A stretch of 7,773 nucleotides of DNA from an uncultured Clostridia bacterium (GTDB taxonomy: Bacteria; Bacillota; Clostridia; UBA1381), in assembly GCA_945948775.1 (NCBI GenBank), contig CAMFCK010000031.1, positions 1 through 7,773 on the forward strand, given 5' to 3'. The translations under genes were made by a program, and so were the position numbers. Numbering within the stretch: the first letter of the stretch is position 1; the number at the start of each line of letters is the position of its first letter. The notes beneath the pieces are model-generated. The model had not been told where the DNA came from. It made no database searches and saw only the letters and a program-made list of their open reading frames with translations. This document shows, piece after piece, positions 5,542 to 7,773 of the stretch.

Positions 5542-5559
5542 CGAGTTTTTTACAGCCCC
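5542..5559 (-). repeat. Right inverted-repeat copy C
   Basis: Read on the minus strand this is GGGGCTGTAAAAAACTCG, close to the start of copy A (GGGGTGTAAAAAAGTCG). It starts six bases after the SNF2 stop codon (5566-5568). Copies B and C are in the same orientation, 22 bases apart. Confidence 0.45.
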
Positions 5560-5565
5560 ATCATT

Positions 5566-7773
5566 CTATTCAAACAGCGACATTATTTCCTCGTTGGTCA
5601 GGTTGGAAAGCACCGCAGAATTTTTAATTATAATTCCGTCCGCCAAAGCTCGTTTTTTATCCTGAAGCTTTAGTATCTGCTCCTCTATAGTTCCGGAGGC
5701 TGCAAGCCTTATCACCTGCACAGCTTTTGTTTGCCCTATACGGTATGCTCTGTCGGAGGCCTGGTCGGTCACTGCCGGATTCCACCACGGATCATAGTGG
5801 ATCACCGTATCCGCTCCGGTCAGATTTAGTCCGGTTCCGCCCGCCTTAAGGCTTATTAAAAACACCTCGCGCTCACCGCCGTTAAAGCGTGCCGAAAGCT
5901 CGCTGCGCTCATACGGCGGAGTTGCTCCGTCAAGATAAAAACATTCAATTGCGCGCCGCGAAAATTCCTCACGGATAATTTTAAGCATTGATGTAAACTG
6001 CGAAAATACCAACACCCTGTGTCCGCCGGATATAGCCGAGGACACAAGCTCGCACAAAAGCTCCAGCTTTCCGCTCTCTTTCCGGTAATTCTCGTCAAAC
6101 AGCGCCGGATGGCAGCATATCTGCCTGAGTCTTGTTATCAGGCTCAGAATCATAACCTCCGATCCGCCTTTGGCAAGTATTTCACCCACCTTGCTTCTTG
6201 CTGTTGCAAGGTATGCTTCATACAGCCGTTTCTGCTCCGGCACAAGCTCGGCATAGATGGTGTTTTCTATCTTCTCCGGCAGCTCGGCAAGCACGTCAGT
6301 TTTCATTCTGCGCATTACAAATGGCTTTATCCTGCTTTTCAGAACTTCCGCCGCACCCTCGAAGCCCTGCATTATCGGCTTTTCATAGCTTTCGTTGAAT
6401 TTTGCGCGCATTCCCAGATATCCGGGCATTATAAAATCAAATATCGACCAAAGCTCGGTAAGTGAATTCTCTATCGGTGTTCCGGTCAGCGCAAAGCAGC
6501 GGTGCGCATTTATCCGCTTAACTCCGCGCGCATTCATTGTCTTAGGATTTTTGATATACTGTGCCTCGTCAATAAAGCAATAGGAAAATACCAGCTCTGC
6601 ATATAGCGCGCCGTCGCGCCTAAGCAGCGGATATGAGGTTATAACAAAATCCGCTTCACTAACGGCTTTCAGCTTTTCGCTCCGCTCAGCCTTCGTGCCG
6701 TCGGCTATCAGCGTCTTTGCACCGGGCGCAAATCTTGCTATTTCCTTCTGCCAGTTATACAAAAGCGCGCTCGGCGCGACTACCAGCGCCGGCTTGTCCC
6801 TTTTCGCGCTCATTACAAACGCTATTACCTCAAGCGTCTTTCCAAGTCCCATATCATCGGCAAGTATCCCGCCGAATCCAAGCGCGTCCAGCTGTGCAAG
6901 CCAGTTCACGCCCTCGCGCTGATATTCCCTAAGCACAGCGTCAATCCCGGGCGGTATATCCGCCTTTATCGACCGTATTTCATTTATCAGAGAATCAAAG
7001 CTTTTATCGCTTGTTATATCACCGTTTCCTGCAAGTCCCGCCAAATACAGCGCATGGTATTTTGAAACCGTCTTTTTCCCGTTTTGTATATCGCTGCGGT
7101 CAAAATCAAGATGATTCATAAGCCGCATCATTCCATTACTCTGGCTAAGATCCACAAATCTGCCCGTGTCGGTACGGTAATAGCTTTTGCGCAGGCGCAC
7201 CGCTGAGAGTATCCCCTCTATTTCCTCCGCAGACAAGCCGCTGTCAAAGCTTACCTCCAGAAGATCAATATCGCTTCGATAGCTCACCGCGGCGCTTATA
7301 TCGGGCGTATACTGCTTTTGCAGAAGTGAAAAGCTGTCGCTTTCTATAATCTGCGCATAGCTTTCAAGCTGTTCAAGCTCATTAAATAAAAATCTGTACA
7401 GCTCATCACTGTCATCCAGCAGATAGCTGTTATTTTCCGCCCGGAACGCGCTGAAAAATCTTAAAACCTCATTCTCCCGCTGTGCATCGCGTACAATTAT
7501 TTTATTCTGTTCCGGTGAAACGGACGGAAGCCGCAGCCCAATACTTCCGTAGTTTGCCACTACTACAGCACTTATACCCTCGCCCCGGCGGTCAAAATAG
7601 ACCGTAAAATGCGGCTCGGCATCAATTACAACCTCATCAATACCCTGCAATACAACGCCTCTTTTTCCGCGCAGGCGCGGCAGAACCTTTGAAGCAAAGG
7701 CTATGCTGTTTTCGGCGGAAAAATCAATCTGCGTACGCGCGCCGCCGCAAAGAGCATTGTATATCGGCATATA
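5566..7773 (-). CDS. SNF2-family DNA-dependent ATPase (helicase-like), N-terminus beyond window
   Basis: The frame stays open to the window edge: the codon before the ATG at 7768-7770 reads Y, so the start is outside and that ATG need not be used. Bacterial members usually exceed 1,000 residues and often begin with a SWIM zinc finger, which would lie in the missing part. Numbering from that ATG, residues 1-270 are the less conserved SNF2-associated region. The ATPase core follows: Q-motif-like LREYQREGVNWL (280-291), Walker A DDMGLGKT (305-312), VVAPSALLYNW (330-340), Walker B DEAQ (401-404) and LTGTPIENSLTELWSIFDF (428-446). In the second lobe are QICCHPALF (550-558), VLVFSQFTSML (587-597), LKAGGTGLNL (641-650), the conserved YDPWWNPAVTDQASDRAYRIGQ (659-680) and a short tail ending SLFE. 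All catalytic motifs are intact. Such proteins translocate on double-stranded DNA and remodel protein-DNA complexes; the precise bacterial role is poorly defined. It converges on ypeB across the repeat-rich gap. Confidence 0.95.
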   Translation of the reverse strand, partial: YMPIYNALCGGARTQIDFSAENSIAFASKVLPRLRGKRGVVLQGIDEVVIDAEPHFTVYFDRRGEGISAVVVANYGSIGLRLPSVSPEQNKIIVRDAQRENEVLRFFSAFRAENNSYLLDDSDELYRFLFNELEQLESYAQIIESDSFSLLQKQYTPDISAAVSYRSDIDLLEVSFDSGLSAEEIEGILSAVRLRKSYYRTDTGRFVDLSQSNGMMRLMNHLDFDRSDIQNGKKTVSKYHALYLAGLAGNGDITSDKSFDSLINEIRSIKADIPPGIDAVLREYQREGVNWLAQLDALGFGGILADDMGLGKTLEVIAFVMSAKRDKPALVVAPSALLYNWQKEIARFAPGAKTLIADGTKAERSEKLKAVSEADFVITSYPLLRRDGALYAELVFSYCFIDEAQYIKNPKTMNARGVKRINAHRCFALTGTPIENSLTELWSIFDFIMPGYLGMRAKFNESYEKPIMQGFEGAAEVLKSRIKPFVMRRMKTDVLAELPEKIENTIYAELVPEQKRLYEAYLATARSKVGEILAKGGSEVMILSLITRLRQICCHPALFDENYRKESGKLELLCELVSSAISGGHRVLVFSQFTSMLKIIREEFSRRAIECFYLDGATPPYERSELSARFNGGEREVFLISLKAGGTGLNLTGADTVIHYDPWWNPAVTDQASDRAYRIGQTKAVQVIRLAASGTIEEQILKLQDKKRALADGIIIKNSAVLSNLTNEEIMSLFE

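Larger units (their letters stand above)
5097..5559. mobile_element. Candidate small non-autonomous repeat element in the ypeB-SNF2 gap
   Basis: The whole gap 5078-5565 (488 bp) holds no credible gene. Within it, GGGGTGTAAAAAAGTCG on the + strand at the left (5097-5113) faces GGGGCTGTAAAAAACTCG on the - strand at the right (5542-5559), an inverted pair differing by one inserted base and one mismatch. Between them lie five perfect hairpins and two identical 34 bp direct repeats. No target-site duplication is evident and no transposase is encoded. This could be a MITE-like remnant, an intergenic repeat family, or stacked terminators of two convergent genes. The element call is inference. Confidence 0.35.

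Noticed and set aside
5097..5559. CRISPR-like array
   Set aside because: The repeats are only two copies of a palindrome plus unrelated hairpins, without regular spacers or cas genes.
5347..5673. Open frame of 108 codons on the + strand across the hairpin gap into the SNF2 3' end
   Set aside because: It runs through several perfect hairpins and then opposite the conserved SNF2 coding sequence, has no ribosome binding site, and the product resembles nothing known to me.

Overview
The window looks like chromosome of an endospore-forming member of the Clostridia (Bacillota), probably near the Oscillospiraceae/Ruminococcaceae. This rests on gene content: spoIIR and ypeB are both recognisable, alongside a clostridial-type M56 (BlaR1/MecR1-like) membrane peptidase with a DUF4825-like tail and a bacterial SNF2 helicase. 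The placement is by recognition of families, not by a database search.

Layout. (1) Bases 1-1838, + strand: an M56 sensor-peptidase split into two reading frames. The first holds the zinc-peptidase domain and is cut by the window edge. The second holds the last membrane helix and the extracytoplasmic sensor-like region, and has its own ribosome binding site. (2) Bases 1839-3048, + strand: a strong extended -10 promoter followed by a lone HipA-like protein kinase starting at GTG. (3) Bases 3053-3628, - strand: spoIIR, tail to tail with the kinase with only 4 bp between. (4) Bases 3629-3748: a 120 bp divergent intergenic region carrying a convincing sigma-F-type promoter for spoIIR and a sigma-F-like -10 element for ypeB. 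(5) Bases 3749-5077, + strand: ypeB, the spore germination/cortex-lysis partner protein. (6) Bases 5078-5565: 488 bp with no gene, packed with five perfect hairpins. Two of these are identical 34 bp direct repeats, and imperfect inverted repeats lie near the edges, suggesting a small non-autonomous repeat element or RNA-structured region. (7) Bases 5566-7773, - strand: the C-terminal 735 residues of a SNF2-family DNA-dependent ATPase whose start lies beyond the window.

How the genes fit together. spoIIR and ypeB form a divergent forespore pair: SpoIIR signals across the forespore membranes to trigger pro-sigma-E processing in the mother cell, and YpeB is later needed for the cortex-lytic enzyme SleB to work during germination. 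SleB is not in this window. The M56 pair would sense something outside the cell, and its usual repressor partner (BlaI/MecI-like) is not visible here. The HipA-like kinase has no HipB-like antitoxin next to it. The most unusual items are the split M56 gene, the orphan kinase converging on spoIIR, the shared forespore promoter region, and the hairpin-rich 5097-5559 stretch. None can be called a new system from sequence reading alone.
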